Assembly (NCBI GenBank): GCA_032622095.1
Contig: CP136061.1
Coordinates: forward strand, 64,609,127-64,673,126
DNA: 64,000 nucleotides
Origin: Siphonodentalium dalli
Taxonomy: Eukaryota; Mollusca; Scaphopoda; Gadilida; Siphonodentaliidae
Direction of reading: 5' to 3'
Part shown: positions 12,108 to 23,239 of the stretch, piece by piece
How positions within the stretch are numbered: the first letter of the stretch is position 1
Layout: each line of letters starts with the position of its first letter
Program-made: the position numbers and the translations under genes
The notes under the pieces: generated by a model
The model's input: only the letters and a program-made list of their open reading frames with translations
Told to the model about the DNA's origin: nothing
Database searches by the model: none

Positions 12108-12809
12108 CATCCCGAAATCCTGCGAATGCAATTTTTTATTTGTGTTCAATCTGTCAGGGAAAGTTTTAATTGGTACAAAATAATTGAGGTACTATTTATA
12201 CAAACACGCACAGAATTGATAACGAACAGACACGTTTCTCAGTTCAGTTTTTGGGTTCATTTTGTAATTGTTAATTTATAATGTTCAATCATTTGTTAAA
12301 TACCTGATGGATTGCGACTACACATCTCAGTAAAAAATGCGTGGGTCATATATTAATTGGGCAAATTTTGAAAAAATAAATCACATATAATCTATCAACT
12401 AAATTTTTATGAACATCTGTTTGGGAAATAATAATCATTGTTTACTTTTGAGAAACGGTTTAAAAGTTTCAAACAATTTCTATGCAATAGAAATTGAAAT
12501 ATTACTGATTACATAACATCTGCACACTTTGGCAGCATAATCCAAATTTGCTAAAGTTTAGTGGTGTAAATTATAAAATTTTCCACTCAAGACGAATTTC
12601 ATAATTTCTATCTCGCTATCTAGTTCTACTAGTAGTCTTGGAATAGTCTATTAGAACAGATATTCCCTGACAATAATTTTAAAAGGATCTATTCAACCTG
12701 ATTCATTAGCGACTGTCCCATTTTTGCCTGGTGAGAACCTAGAACAGCATTTCAATCCGAAATATGATAAACAGTCAGGCCCGGATGAAGAAACAATGAT
12801 GTGACATAT

Positions 12810-12978
12810 AAAATCATAAAAGCATGCAAGGAACAATAAAACTTTAAAATGTCATGGAATGTATGAAAGCTCAATCAGTAGAATATATTAATAGAATATG
12901 GTACATGTACAAGTTATGACTGCATTACTATTATCTTAGCATTAGACCACCCAGTCAATTTCCAGTTTCTCAGACCAG
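12810..12978. repeat. direct repeat, copy 2 (pairs with 11935-12107)
   Basis: Second copy of the ~170-bp unit described at 11935-12107, in the same orientation. It abuts the MITE at 13004. Confidence 0.85.
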
Positions 12979-13003
12979 CGTTCAATCTGTCAGGATCTGA
13001 TCA

Positions 13004-13237
13004 TAATTTCATGACGGGAGCTGGTGCTGCATTAATTACCCTGTGCCAGTACATTCTCTTATATATGCAAGTCTCCCATAGGGAGCCTCATTTATATAAG
13101 AGAATGCACTGGCTTATAAGATCAAGGTAAATATTGTTAAGCCAATGCATTCTCTTGTATGGGCGACTCGCATATATAAGAGAATGCATTGGCACAGGGT
13201 TTTCGCAAAAATTCAGGAAGCTCCAGTCATCAACTGG
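13004..13237. mobile_element. TTAA/hairpin MITE family, member 1 (degraded left end)
   Basis: Same family as 29365-29563 and 55780-56043. It holds 'cattctcttatatatgc' and its inverse alternating four times, and ends 'ggctccagtcat...' like its relatives before TTAA (13238-13241). The left end keeps 'tcatgacgggagctgg' but has lost the TTAACCC start. The 101-codon ORF crossing it is chance. Confidence 0.7.
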
Positions 13238-13241
13238 TTAA

Positions 13242-15300
13242 GGGCATTAAAACAGATGTTCTGTTGTGTTAGAAATATTAATCCACCCAGTGCGATAACT
13301 TATGAGTGCTCAGTCAACATGCATCCAACTGTCATAAAATCAAGGTGTCATAATCAACCCTGCTTAATGGTGGTCGCTGCCGTCAATTACAAGGGTGTGC
13401 ATGATGTTCCAGTCAGCAAGTGGTGTCAGTCGAGAACGAGGAAGCATTAGAATGCCCTATGCTATTTAGATATACCCACAAGTGACAGCTTCATATCAGA
13501 GAATTTACTTATCAGCCTGTCATTCAAAACGGATCAAGTTATCAATTTATATCAGAAATTAAGATGTTGGGTGGAGCCTGAATTGTGTGCCAATTGCCAG
13601 ACAGAATATCAATATCCAGTAAAATTTAACAGGAATGTGAAGTGACCAATTTTGAATGGAGATATGATATCCATGCAAATCTCTGGGGCAAAAGATATGT
13701 ATGAAGCAGTTGTCTGGGAACCAACACAGGTATACCATTGAACAGTCATAACATTTAACTGGCTAGTGCTCTCACACTAGGTAAATTATAAAATTTTCAA
13801 ATAAATTTATTTTTGATAAAAAAAAATTCTGGAATTACAGCACATGACCTAGCTATTTTTGAAAAATATATATAAATTTAAAAACATAAATACACCAACA
13901 TTAAAATGGAACAAGTTCCAATCGGACCTTCCAAATTATTACCTATTGTTTTCAATAGCACACCAAGCCACACACAGAAGTATTTGCTCTAACTTTTTCT
14001 CTGCAGATTTGAATGGAAATCCCTATTCAAAATTGATCACTTGACCTCAAGCTTAGTATACAACAAGACAGTCAATGACTGTGGAGTACCCACCTGACTT
14101 TAAAGATGGAGAAGCCTGGGACTCTGAAGACAACAAAAGTCAGTACTTGTCAAATCACTTTAAAACAAGTAGTTATAAACAGGGACATAGCTAGAGGATC
14201 TTCTTTGACAGGCAGAGGGTATTAAACTTGAAAATTCCAACTGCAAACCCCTGACTTATAGCCAGTCGACTCCCGACTGGACCAAACTATATATTTTACA
14301 ACTGGTACTTCAAGCTCTCCCTCATAAAGTTAGAAATATTCTAAATGTGGCCATTTATTGGTGTAATTACAACAGATTTTCCAAATATGAATACAAAAGA
14401 TAGGGGTCAAATTCAGAACCCCTCCCCCAATTAAGTGGTTATAATCTCAGCTCATAAATCAACCCTTGAGGTTAACAGTCCATATATATATGGGGTAAAT
14501 CTCCTATGACTGCCCCTTTTTGAACCAAATGTAAAACCCAATCTATGAGATCCATTGATCTACCGGTAGTAACAAGCTGAAGTGAATTAATTTTCCTTAA
14601 AATAATTAAAAAATTATTAGTTATCAGCATGCACCACTGATAACTGTTCCTTGAAATTATCAGTATAATAAATAAGACATATCATTAGCATAGATGACGA
14701 GAGGCCGATCACGATCGGCAGATGTTTAACCCATCCCTTGGCGATAGTAAATTGTTATGATCAGAATCATAATCTTTTAATGATGAATTATAGAGTATAC
14801 TGTTATGATCTAAAGTAGTACATGACAAATGTACATAATAACCAGTAATAACACAAATTATTGGAATGTATGAGTCAATATAGAAGGGTTAATATAACAT
14901 CTAAACTCTAGAGCCTGTCACCACTATCATAGTGTAAGCAGTTCTATTCATGTTGTTGCAAATTGCCATGTGAGATATCAAAATAATATAATTATTTATT
15001 TAATGGAAAAGGTTAAAAGACATGGAATGGGTAAAAGGGGTTAAATCACCCATCTCTGCCTGTTTGATCCAATGTAGTCCCATCATCCAAGGACTTAGAG
15101 AGCTCCATTGGTCTAGTTAAATAAATTCACATGGCTAAGTTGTGGCTAAAAAGATAGCTAAATCAATTTATCCAATAATTCACTAATCTGTGTCTCTTAT
15201 ACAGAGCTAACATATGAAAGCTATAAATAACTCTCAATAAACCAATTGTCTTTTTATCTCTCTCACAGAGAAGCAGGTATTCATTAATTGTAAGTTACTT
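13242..15300. other. no gene recognised; AT-rich spacer with an old repeat scrap
   Basis: Both strands were read and no domain, exon-like block or RNA gene was recognised. 14067-14190 ('agtcaatgactgtgg...caaatcacttta...aagtagtt') resembles 48931-49022, so it is a dispersed repeat fragment. 'gccgatcacgatcggc' near 14704 is a short near-palindrome. Confidence 0.6.
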
Positions 15301-15316
15301 GGGTTATAATTGGATA

Positions 15317-15875
15317 ATTCTTAGTTGAAAAAGGGCCATATCTCTGGTATAACAAATTGGATCTAACCCATATTCAAACTCGTTCTGTATTATGAGTTGA
15401 GAAACTCACATACCAAATTTAGTTCCTATCAGATGAAAAATGGTCGATTTATCGAAGCATGTGTGAATTATATGTCAAAGGGCCATAACTCCATTAAAAA
15501 AAATCCGATCAAACCCATATTCGAACTCAATCTGTATGTTGGGCTGAGAAACTCATATACCAAATTTGGTTCCAATCAGATAAAAAATGTTTGAGTTATG
15601 GCAGAATGCATAAATTCTAATTCGAAAAAGGCCATAACTCTGTAAAAAAAACTCGAATCAAACCCATATTCGAACTCGATCTGTATTTTGGGCTGAAAAC
15701 CCATTACAAAATTTGGTTTTGATCAGGTAGAAAATGTTTGAGTTATCGCATTACACGTAAAGTGTCTACGGACGGACAGACGAATGGACAGACAGACAGA
15801 GACGGATGGACACACGACGAGTGGTCAATCCGGACAACGACACTATGTTTACCATACTATGGTATGGGTAAACAT
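15317..15875. repeat. dispersed tandem repeat, three ~148-bp units plus tail
   Basis: 'gggccata' recurs at 15333, 15480 and 15629. Each is followed by 'atcaaacccatattcgaact' or a variant. After the third unit comes a tail of 'ggacggacagacg'-type bases and the imperfect palindrome 'gtttaccatactatgg'. Relatives are at 37980-38170, 48410-48680, 54181-54425 and 56490-56705. Confidence 0.8.
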
Positions 15876-15898
15876 AAAAAGAGTTAACATCCTATATA

Positions 15899-16230
15899 GT
15901 CTGGTCGTTGAAGCAGTGGACCTAGAACAAATTGTTTACAATCTGTTTTTGGTGTCATTTTGTCGGGCAGAATGTAGGGAACAACATATCCAAAATCCGC
16001 TTTGGGGAAAATTCTCTATTCAAGATGGCATCCAAGATGGCTGCCCAGACCTGGGTTTTTTCATACAAAACTGGTTAGTCGTACAATTCAGGTCCGAATG
16101 GGTTTTATTGTTTCTGGAATGATAGCTGATATACTTGGCAAGTTCATGTATATAAAATATTCCCCAAATTATGACCTCATTACAAAATGGCCACCAAAAT
16201 GGCTGCCAATATCTTTAACATAGAGAGCTG
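15899..16230 (+). repeat. dispersed repeat copy, inverted relative of 22845-22965
   Basis: 'gacctagaacaaattgttta' through 'ccaaaatccgctttgggga' is the inverse of the segment at 22845-22965, and more distantly of 22440-22600. 'caagatggc(a/t)' motifs follow. The plus ORFs here are not conserved in the other copies. Bases 16231-16376 contain no feature. Confidence 0.75.
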
Positions 16231-16376
16231 GTCGGTGCAGTTTGAGTAATATGCACGCCTTGCATCAGAAATTGACTTTTTGTTGACGTGTGTCTTTGTC
16301 ATTATTATATGAACAAAGAATAATATGTATAAGTTCGTTACCCCCCACACACTGGGTTCAGTTATCGTCATTATTG

Positions 16377-16667
16377 TCATAGATAATTTTCCTCAGAATT
16401 ATTACAACCAAGACCGCGACAGTCACCACAGGCCACAACACATTTTAGACCATTTTTCACACAATTACATGAGTTGGTCCCACATGGATTCTTTGAGGAA
16501 AGTTTACACTTGCATCGTACAAATTTCAAGAGTTCTGCTGGCGCTGCGTCCAAGTCTGTCATTATTGGGACAAGCTCCGAGTTGTCTGTTTTCCAGCCCC
16601 AACTTTCAGGTTCTAACGCGTCATTGTTGAGCTTTTTCCAAATGACAACTTGTAGATGGACTCGCAA
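16377..16667 (-). pseudogene. C-terminal tesmin/TSO1-like CXC cysteine cluster
   Basis: The frame contains 'RVHLQVVIWKKL', 'WGWKTDN', 'AAPAELLKF', then CKC...C...CNC...GLKC...ACGDCRG..CNN. This spacing is the CXC (CRC) motif of tesmin/TSO1 proteins, which bind zinc and AT-rich DNA. The protein ends EENYL at the stop (16377). Reading across the upstream hAT element with one target copy removed gives 'LPPTERAAYFHSLRV' directly before this frame, so the cluster belongs to the same gene as the nuclease-like domain. Confidence 0.75.
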
Positions 16668-16700
16668 GCTATGAAAATAAGCTGCACGTTCTGTTGGTGG

Positions 16701-17766
16701 CAGGCCTCAGCTTACCAGGCGAGTAGGGCGAAATAGTCGCCCTCGACGCCTCGAAGTCGCCTTAGTGTCGCGCCAGGGAGAAGTGAAGTCGCCTTCCGAT
16801 TTCATCGGGAGTCTCCCGATTTTGTGTCATTTCTCCAGTGCATACTCCCGATTGGGAAATGAAATTTCCCGATTCAAAAGATAAAACCCAAAATTAGCCT
16901 ACGGCTGTAGCAAGCGATAAGCCATGCATGCTATAGTGTTACAAATCAATTATGAATATATCGCCTGCGAGTCAAACAGGGACAAAATGTTGACACAAGG
17001 TCGACTCCTTTTGTTTAACAGCGTTGAGTAAGTAAATGCGGTGTTCAATGTCCAGACAAGGATTATAATATATCAAACAAAGAAGCCTTCCGTTTTGGCC
17101 ATACTTAATAAAGTGTTGGTTTCTGCTCGTCCCGACCGACTGCTTTAAAACCGCCGACTCAAATTATTATTATATTGCCGATTTAAACATTTTGTTTGTT
17201 TTAGTTCCGTTTCCGTCTTTGTGGTATTCCGTGTTTTTACGCAATAACAGAACGCTAATCGAACGGGCCTCAAAACATAATCGCCAACCACCAAACAATT
17301 CTGGCAATACGTACTCCCTTTAAATTATCCGATGTTACCTGATGTTACTGAATATATTTGGTGACAAAATTATCCGAGAGCACCATTTTATAGTGTGCAA
17401 ATAAAGTTTTAATCGTTCTATTGCCTTGTTCGAAATAAAACGTGATCCATAAGTTGGGATAACCGGAAAATCGTAATTTTATTCCCAATAATTCAGTGAT
17501 TTTAGAGACACTCGGTTGTCGATGTCAAGGACTCAAGGCCGTTAATTGTGGCATATAAACAATCTATATTACATTTAAATGAAAAAATTGAATTTTTTTC
17601 CATGATAATGTTTTTTTCGTTTGTTTAACCTATACATATTAAATAAATTATCAGATGAAATTATTCTCCAGTCTCTCACTTCTCCCTATTTTTCCCTCAC
17701 TTCTCCCTATTTCTGCCAGAGGGAGAAGTCACTTCTCCCTATTCTCAACCTGCAAGCTGAGGCCTG
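16701..17766. mobile_element. hAT-type non-autonomous element, 1,066 bp, inside the composite gene
   Basis: TIR CAGGCCTCAGCTT at the left and AAGCTGAGGCCTG at the right, 13 bp perfect. The 8-bp target duplication GTTGGTGG is exact (16693-16700 and 17767-17774). An 8-bp duplication and a CAG start are typical of hAT transposons. Subterminal 'ttctccctat' and 'tcccgatt' repeats could be transposase sites. No transposase ORF. It inserted in the codons for the LPPTERAA segment. Confidence 0.9.
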
Positions 17767-17938
17767 GTTGGTGGGAGTTTCTATGGATCTAGTTGGGTCT
17801 TAATGGAAGATCCATATATTTTGCAAATCGCAATTTATTGAGGGATTCTCCTTTCTTTCCACAATACATCACAACAAATAGTTCTATACCAGCATGACCA
17901 ACCTCATCTTGAGTGGAATTTTCATCGCCAATGCAATG

Positions 17939-18898
17939 TTATATTCTTTGAATATCTGGCAGCTCACATTTCTTAAGGAGACTAGTTTTGCCATGACCAT
18001 ATGTTGCAGAAGTCATGTCGCACCCACTCCATGCATGAATGAGTAGGATATGTGTAGTTTTTATTTCACCAGCATTGTCAACAAGGTCTCTAATTCTCCA
18101 CGTAGTCGTTTTGCGGGCTTCAGATTGAAAGAAAATATGTGCCATATCTGTCGACCAATGGTGCATCAATAAGATGACGAGATCAGTGTCATCCGCTGCT
18201 ACCACAACAACATTGCCTTTTTTATAAGACGCCAAACCAATTGCAGTTGCAACAATTAAGGTGTCTGCATCTCCTGAACTATTATGGACAGTATGCTCAT
18301 CATCTTCCAACAACCTCGTCAATAAGTTGATAAACTGACTTTTATTTTTCTCAAAATTGAGAAAAACAGTCTGCTGGTTTAAACTGTGCGATTTTGCAGT
18401 TTCAACCAGTCGAATATCTGCACAAGTTTTACCAATTCTTCGTTTGTGCTCGTGGTCTTTGATCGACGGTCCGTTGCCATAACCGTCGAAGACTATGTAA
18501 CTCATTCCATATTTAGAGCGAACATATTTAACATATGCTTGGCATAGCTCAAAATATGTTGACCCCTTGGTCCATTTGACTCGGTGAAGGAGACCTCCTC
18601 CATCAATAACAATAATAACTTGTGTCCGCATGTCATATGACTGGCAAGAATCTGCTAGAGCTTTTGTCAATTGCGCCTTAGTAGGCTTCCGCATAGCATA
18701 TTCTTTGAACAAGGAAGTTGGGATGGTAGTAAGTTCATAGTTGAAATACTTCGCCATATCATCGTCTCGTTGAACAACAGCTGTTAGACGTGAAAACAAA
18801 ATCGTTGGATCAAATTGCATCCTCTGGTTATCAACCTTGATGCCTGGATAGAGGCCGTCTAGAGACACAATATGATCACTCCTCTTGATGGATGCTAT
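17939..18898 (-). pseudogene. FEN/XPG-like (PIN-fold) nuclease-like domain
   Basis: In the frame counted from the GTG at 18868 the acidic motifs fall in the order known for FEN1/XPG nucleases. They are 'VIVIDGGGLLH' (D89), 'YIVFDGY...IKDHEHKRR' (D128, like the VFDG..P..K...R of XPG-N), 'GDADT' (199-203, like the XPG-I EAD block), 'VVAADDTDLVILL' (DxDL, 225-230) and 'AWSGCD...GHGK' (280-293, like the GsD...GiG of the helix-hairpin region). All the expected carboxylates are present, so this part decayed late or little. The reaction would be metal-dependent cleavage of DNA or RNA phosphodiester bonds. Substrate is unknown. Confidence 0.75.
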
Positions 18899-19801
18899 TT
18901 AGACAATTGCTGAGTCAAGTTTTTGTTGGATTGCAGCTCCGATGTTTTCTACAGCGGCACAATTCACCGGATCATCGTCCAGAGAAATTAACCCTGATGA
19001 CAATGAGCGCAGACTATGCTCATTTGGGTCAAATGGCTCATGCTCGTCGAACCACTGTTGTATTACGTTCAAATCGTCAAAATCGCGTTTACGCCTTGAA
19101 GTTCCCAACTGTTCGCTGTTGTTGTGGCTAGTGTTAGTCAACTCTGTCATTGAGGCATGGATTTGAGCGCAACTATGTATACTGAGTACCCATTGCAGGC
19201 GCACAGACTCAGTCAAGCCCCTACCCCAAGTGAGACCCCCTCGACTCTTGATAGTCCTTATCAAGCACTGCTCTATAATCAAGTCGGTAGAAAGCCCCGC
19301 CCAATTTCTATTGCTCCTTCTGGGGGCATGGAAACCATGTTCTTGGAATTGGTGATACATCCAGGGATATTCGTCTGGCAATTCTAACATTTTATGAAGG
19401 TATAGCCTGCAACTCTTTGCATAATGGATGTGACCCGTTGCCGCAAACAAATTTAGCATCTTGCTAGTTATCACAAGATGGATGTTCCAATCGCTCATCC
19501 TTTCTGCTCGAATGAAGTTTTTCAGTATTTGAACATATTCCATATATTGCAACCATAACCTTGCCGTTTGCGATTTTTCTTCAAGGAAAACCTTATACTC
19601 ATTCAAACACACTGACAACTTTGAAAGAATTGGAGAGCCAACAGCCGCTGATATGGAAAGAGTATTATTCGGGACACCTTCATAAATAGTTCTTAATGAC
19701 TCAACTTCATCAGCATTGAGTTTGTTAATGGGATCGGCAGCCGCCAAATGTGTAGGCTGGTTACCAGGGATATCCACTGGCATATGATCAACAAGTGGCA
19801 A
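18899..19801 (-). pseudogene. helical middle region of the composite gene
   Basis: 300 codons in the same frame as the nuclease-like segment, parted from it only by the TAA at 18899-18901. Notable blocks are 'SQTARLWLQYMEYVQILKNF', 'SDWNIHLVITSKMLNLFAAT', 'GHIHYAKSCRLYLHKM' and 'RRSNRNWAGLSTDLIIEQC', followed by 'KSRGGLTWGRG'. The conserved-looking W, H, G and R residues suggest it belongs to the same catalytic unit as the central domain. No known fold is assigned. Confidence 0.55.
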
Positions 19802-19902
19802 CTCCGAAATGTCATCTCGATTTGGTGGATCGAAATATGTACCGAGAACCAGTATTTGGTCGCTGTCATTAGGGGTTGGTGTTGGTGTTGGTGTTACCTC
19901 TG

Positions 19903-21198
19903 TTACCTCGAAATTGCCTTCCCTGACACCATTTGAGTCACCGAATTGGGACCATATATTGTCTCCCTGGCTTCCTCCAAGCCAGATGTTTTCATAAGTG
20001 AGCCGATGCTACCCATAAAGCTCATCATGGTATGAAAACCACCAAGTCTGCAGACTATCTTCTTTGATTTGGATATGATTATGTCCATAGCTATGAGCCA
20101 TAGTGGTTGGTCAAATGTGATGCATGGCGTTAAAATGTTCAACTTACTGGCTTGGTTTTGTATGTATACAAGAGTTGAGTAAATTGAGTTAACATCAGAT
20201 GGATTCAAATCGATAATAGGCAGAAAGAAAATATCAGATTTGCCTTGAATGTTTTGGTCGCCGCCTGTAAACACATCTTGCATGAACCCAGACCAATTGG
20301 CTCGTGGTTTTATGTGTTCGTGATATAACCAACCGGAATGCCAGAGGAAATCAGAATTGAGATCTATTGGGAGGGTGTATAGGGATTGAAGTTGAAGGAT
20401 GGGTTTGTATCTTATGGAACTGAGACCTGTTCCATCTGGCTCAGTGAACGTCGTGATAATAACACCTTTATCTCTCACTAAACTGTCAACATCCAAACGT
20501 GTACACCTTTCAATCAGTCGTGGCCTCAACGGGAGTTGACTATTGTCCGTGCGGGTAGACACAGCGACCATTCCCATTCCATGGAAAGTCCCCTTACCAT
20601 CTAATGTTGCGATATTGTGATCAACATTATCTGCCACCCATTGTGTGAAGGTACCTGGGATATATTTTCCAAGAAAGTTGTCTTGACTCGCAGTTTGTAT
20701 GACAGACTGTCTGTAACGTTCAACTTCATCATATGTGATCGAGAACCCTAGTCTCGACAATTCGTTGATAAGCCATTTATAACCAAAGACATGGTCAAGC
20801 TCAACACCCAATCCAAAGAGTATTGGAGTAATTACAGACTGCAGCCGAGCGGATTGCATAATGCATTGACCAATGCTCATCTGCTTCAAATCTGAGGGAA
20901 TAAGAATTTGCAATAGTGTCTGCAAATGGGACGGTAACCAGTGACGGCCACGAGTAGTGCTCGTGATATCTTCTGAGGTTGGGTAAAACTGCAAGTTGTA
21001 CTCACTTTCTCTTATCTGGGCCCTGATAATCTTAGCCGCTGTTAAAACTATTCTTTCTGTTTCTTCGTCTATATTCTCCTTTCTATCGTTATACCATGCC
21101 TGGCGACATTTTTCATGCATATGACATCTTTCCGACCCTGAACCTCTGCAAAGAAAATAGATTTTCCATAATGACTCTGGAGCTTTTTCATCAACCAT
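19903..21198 (-). pseudogene. central domain with DNxDH...DG..TFHGMG motif
   Basis: 431 codons are open. Visible motifs: D-N-V-D-H (residues 190-194), L-D-G then T-F-H-G-M-G (199-209), 'CITFDQPLW' near 350 and 'RLGGFHTMMSF' near 385. Regularly spaced acidic and His residues could be a metal-dependent catalytic site, for example an RNase-H-like fold, but I cannot assign a family. The frame ends at GKAISR and a stop near 19905. The next segment reads on in another frame across a short ACACCA repeat, so a small indel is the likely cause. Confidence 0.6.
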
Positions 21199-21472
21199 TT
21201 AGCTGTGTACTCGTCAGATTCCCCTGCAAACTCAACCATTTTTATATGAAATTCCTGAACTGTGTACAACTCTGCGCCTGACTGGGACTCGAGCCACGAA
21301 CAACCCATCTGAAACCATTGGTGCATGTCTTGAGTTGACTTTCTGCCTGGTTTGTGATTTTTAGCCGGGGTATCATCGACATCTTTAACTTGCATGAACC
21401 TTGTCAAACATTTGTGGTGATAAATTGCCTCGGCCACGACCAAATCGATGCACCCATGTAGTCTATTCTGAC

Positions 21473-21889
21473 CTATTGAAGATAACTTATCTCCCTCGTT
21501 GCACAACACGCCAGGAGTGAATCCCTAAGAGGAAGCGTTGTAACACTTCTAACGGTGCCATTTCTATCAGGGTGCTTCTCGTCACACGAAACAGTACTCC
21601 CACACACAAAGCAATTGCATTTGAAGTCAAAGGGCAATACGCTGGAACAGAGTTTTTTTCTAGAAGGCCCAGCGATGCCATCGTCACCCACAGTAGTGCT
21701 TTTCTGAATGCCTCTCTTGGCATCAGTGAAGTCCCTACGACAGTATTGATGCACGAGAACCTTGAGGGTTTCTATGCCCTTGTCGCCAACTTCGATTGAA
21801 TCCCGTGGCTCTAAAAATTCACCACTGCAGATCACACATTTACATTCTGTGTATTCGTCTGAGTCTATACAGTCAAATGTTGCGCTCAT
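21473..21889 (-). pseudogene. N-terminal Cys-rich (zinc-binding-like) segment of the composite gene
   Basis: The likely start is the ATG at 21889 (MSATFD...), not the upstream GTG or ATG of the open frame. Spaced pairs CKCVIC, 'VHQYCRRDF' and 'CNCFVCG' look like treble-clef or zinc-ribbon metal sites. The frame is lost near 21490. The next frame (21509-21069) continues with 'EAIYHHKCLTRF' and 'FAEVQGRKDVIC', so the zinc-binding-like region originally continued. No signal peptide is apparent, and a nuclear or cytoplasmic DNA- or RNA-binding role is inference. Confidence 0.65.
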
Positions 21890-22439
21890 TTTTAAGTTGG
21901 GCAATATGACACGCAACCGTTTTGAGACAAATTTTACACAGATCACAGAGAAATTAACAACAATTGTGAAACTGAATGAACACACACAGCTCTTAGTTCA
22001 CCCAATTCACCTAAATCAACTATGAAGGGAAATAAGCTGGTAGAAGCACAATCTCCTGCGTACGTTGTCACCATTAGGTTTCAACATGAGACATTTGCGC
22101 AAGTTAAACAGTCTAAACTGTGTTGGATGACCTACCACGCATGTAAGTCGGCCCGCGATGACCGACGTGCATATTTATAGCGCAGTTTCTTTGACGATAA
22201 AGGGCGTTCCATCAGTTACCCTAATTACAAAGAGCGTCATCTTGTAGATGTGTTTTGGGTGGTAACACATTACACAATGATGATATGTGTGAATAACAAG
22301 ATAAGACAAGATTATAATTTAAATAGGAATGATTTTAACCGGTGTAATTGGCAGATCGAAAGACAAATTATAATGCCAATGGATTAGCTATCCTAGCGAA
22401 ACAAATCGGCTGGGTCGGACACAAATCGTGCTCAGTTTG

Positions 22440-22965
22440 AAAAGCTCTCAATTATTTTTCCCAAAGCGGATTTTAGCAGATTTGGGATATTTTGTTTTAC
22501 AAACATTTCCACGTCGAATTATATACAATCCGTCATGTAACCAATTTGTTCTAGACTCACAATAAAATCCGAGCTTCAACTACGAAATTCCAATTTTCAC
22601 CATTTTTTTTTTACATATTCCTGTCTTTTGACCCAAAAATTACGACTTTCCCATCCTGGGATACCTGGGGATATTGGATAATTTTATTATATGAGTATAG
22701 TCGGATTAAAAAAAACAAAATACATCGCATAGCAATGTGTTCATGGTGGGGTGTTTCTTTCCATCAGATTGACTTGACTAATAAGGAACAGCAAAATTTA
22801 CACAAAAAGCCATAAATAGGACACCATTTCAATGAGCTGTAGAAATTTTTCCCCAAAGCGGATTTTGGATATATTGTTCCCCAGATTCTGCCCGACAAAA
22901 TGACACCAAAAACAGCTTGTAAACAATTTGTTCTAGGTTCACCTCAAAATCGAGTCTCAACGACC
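22440..22965 (-). repeat. two diverged copies of a dispersed repeat
   Basis: 'cccaaagcggattttag' (22460) and 'ccccaaagcggattttggat' (22852) begin two related stretches, each reaching a 'aatttgttctag' block about 90 bp later. The second is the inverse of 15899-16015. Bases 21990-22439, upstream of the composite gene, show no promoter element I would defend. Confidence 0.7.
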
Positions 22966-23239
22966 AGACTTCCTTAAAATGGCAAGGATAATCTGTCTCT
23001 TCCTGATTTTTCTCCCAGACCTGGACTGATTTCAACCAAATTTGGTGTGGTGATTCGGGGTACCCCAGTGGATGTTATAATGGCGATAGTTTTTGAAAAT
23101 TTAATTTGAAGAAAAAAATGAAAACAATTTCATATTTAACATATTTTTTTGTTACTATTTAAAAAGAAAAAGAAAGATTTTCATTATTTTCTTTTTTGTT
23201 AAATTAGCAAGTAGTTCAATCTAAAAAGACATTTTTTTT

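Larger units (their letters stand above)
16377..21889 (-). pseudogene. broken gene for a Cys-rich / D-H-motif / FEN-like nuclease / CXC composite protein
   Basis: Six collinear minus-strand reading frames form one protein of roughly 1,300 residues. Order: Cys-rich N-terminus (from the ATG at 21889), second Cys/His segment (to 21069), central domain (21198-19903), helical region (19801-18899), FEN/XPG-like domain (18898-17939), LPPT segment and CXC cluster (16667-16377). Frame changes occur near 21490, 21110 and 19905. In-frame stops occur at 18899-18901 (TAA), just after the nuclease-like block near 17939, and near 17790. A hAT-type element interrupts it at 16701-17766. No splice sites explain the breaks, so I infer decay of an intronless gene. 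The layout matches, from memory, multicopy uncharacterised proteins predicted in invertebrate genomes, so the family may be mobile. No terminal repeats were found. Confidence 0.8.

Noticed and set aside
14725-14895. TTAACCC...GGGTTAA pair resembling a piggyBac MITE
   Set aside because: Beyond the CCC/GGG the ends are not inverse, so it is probably chance.
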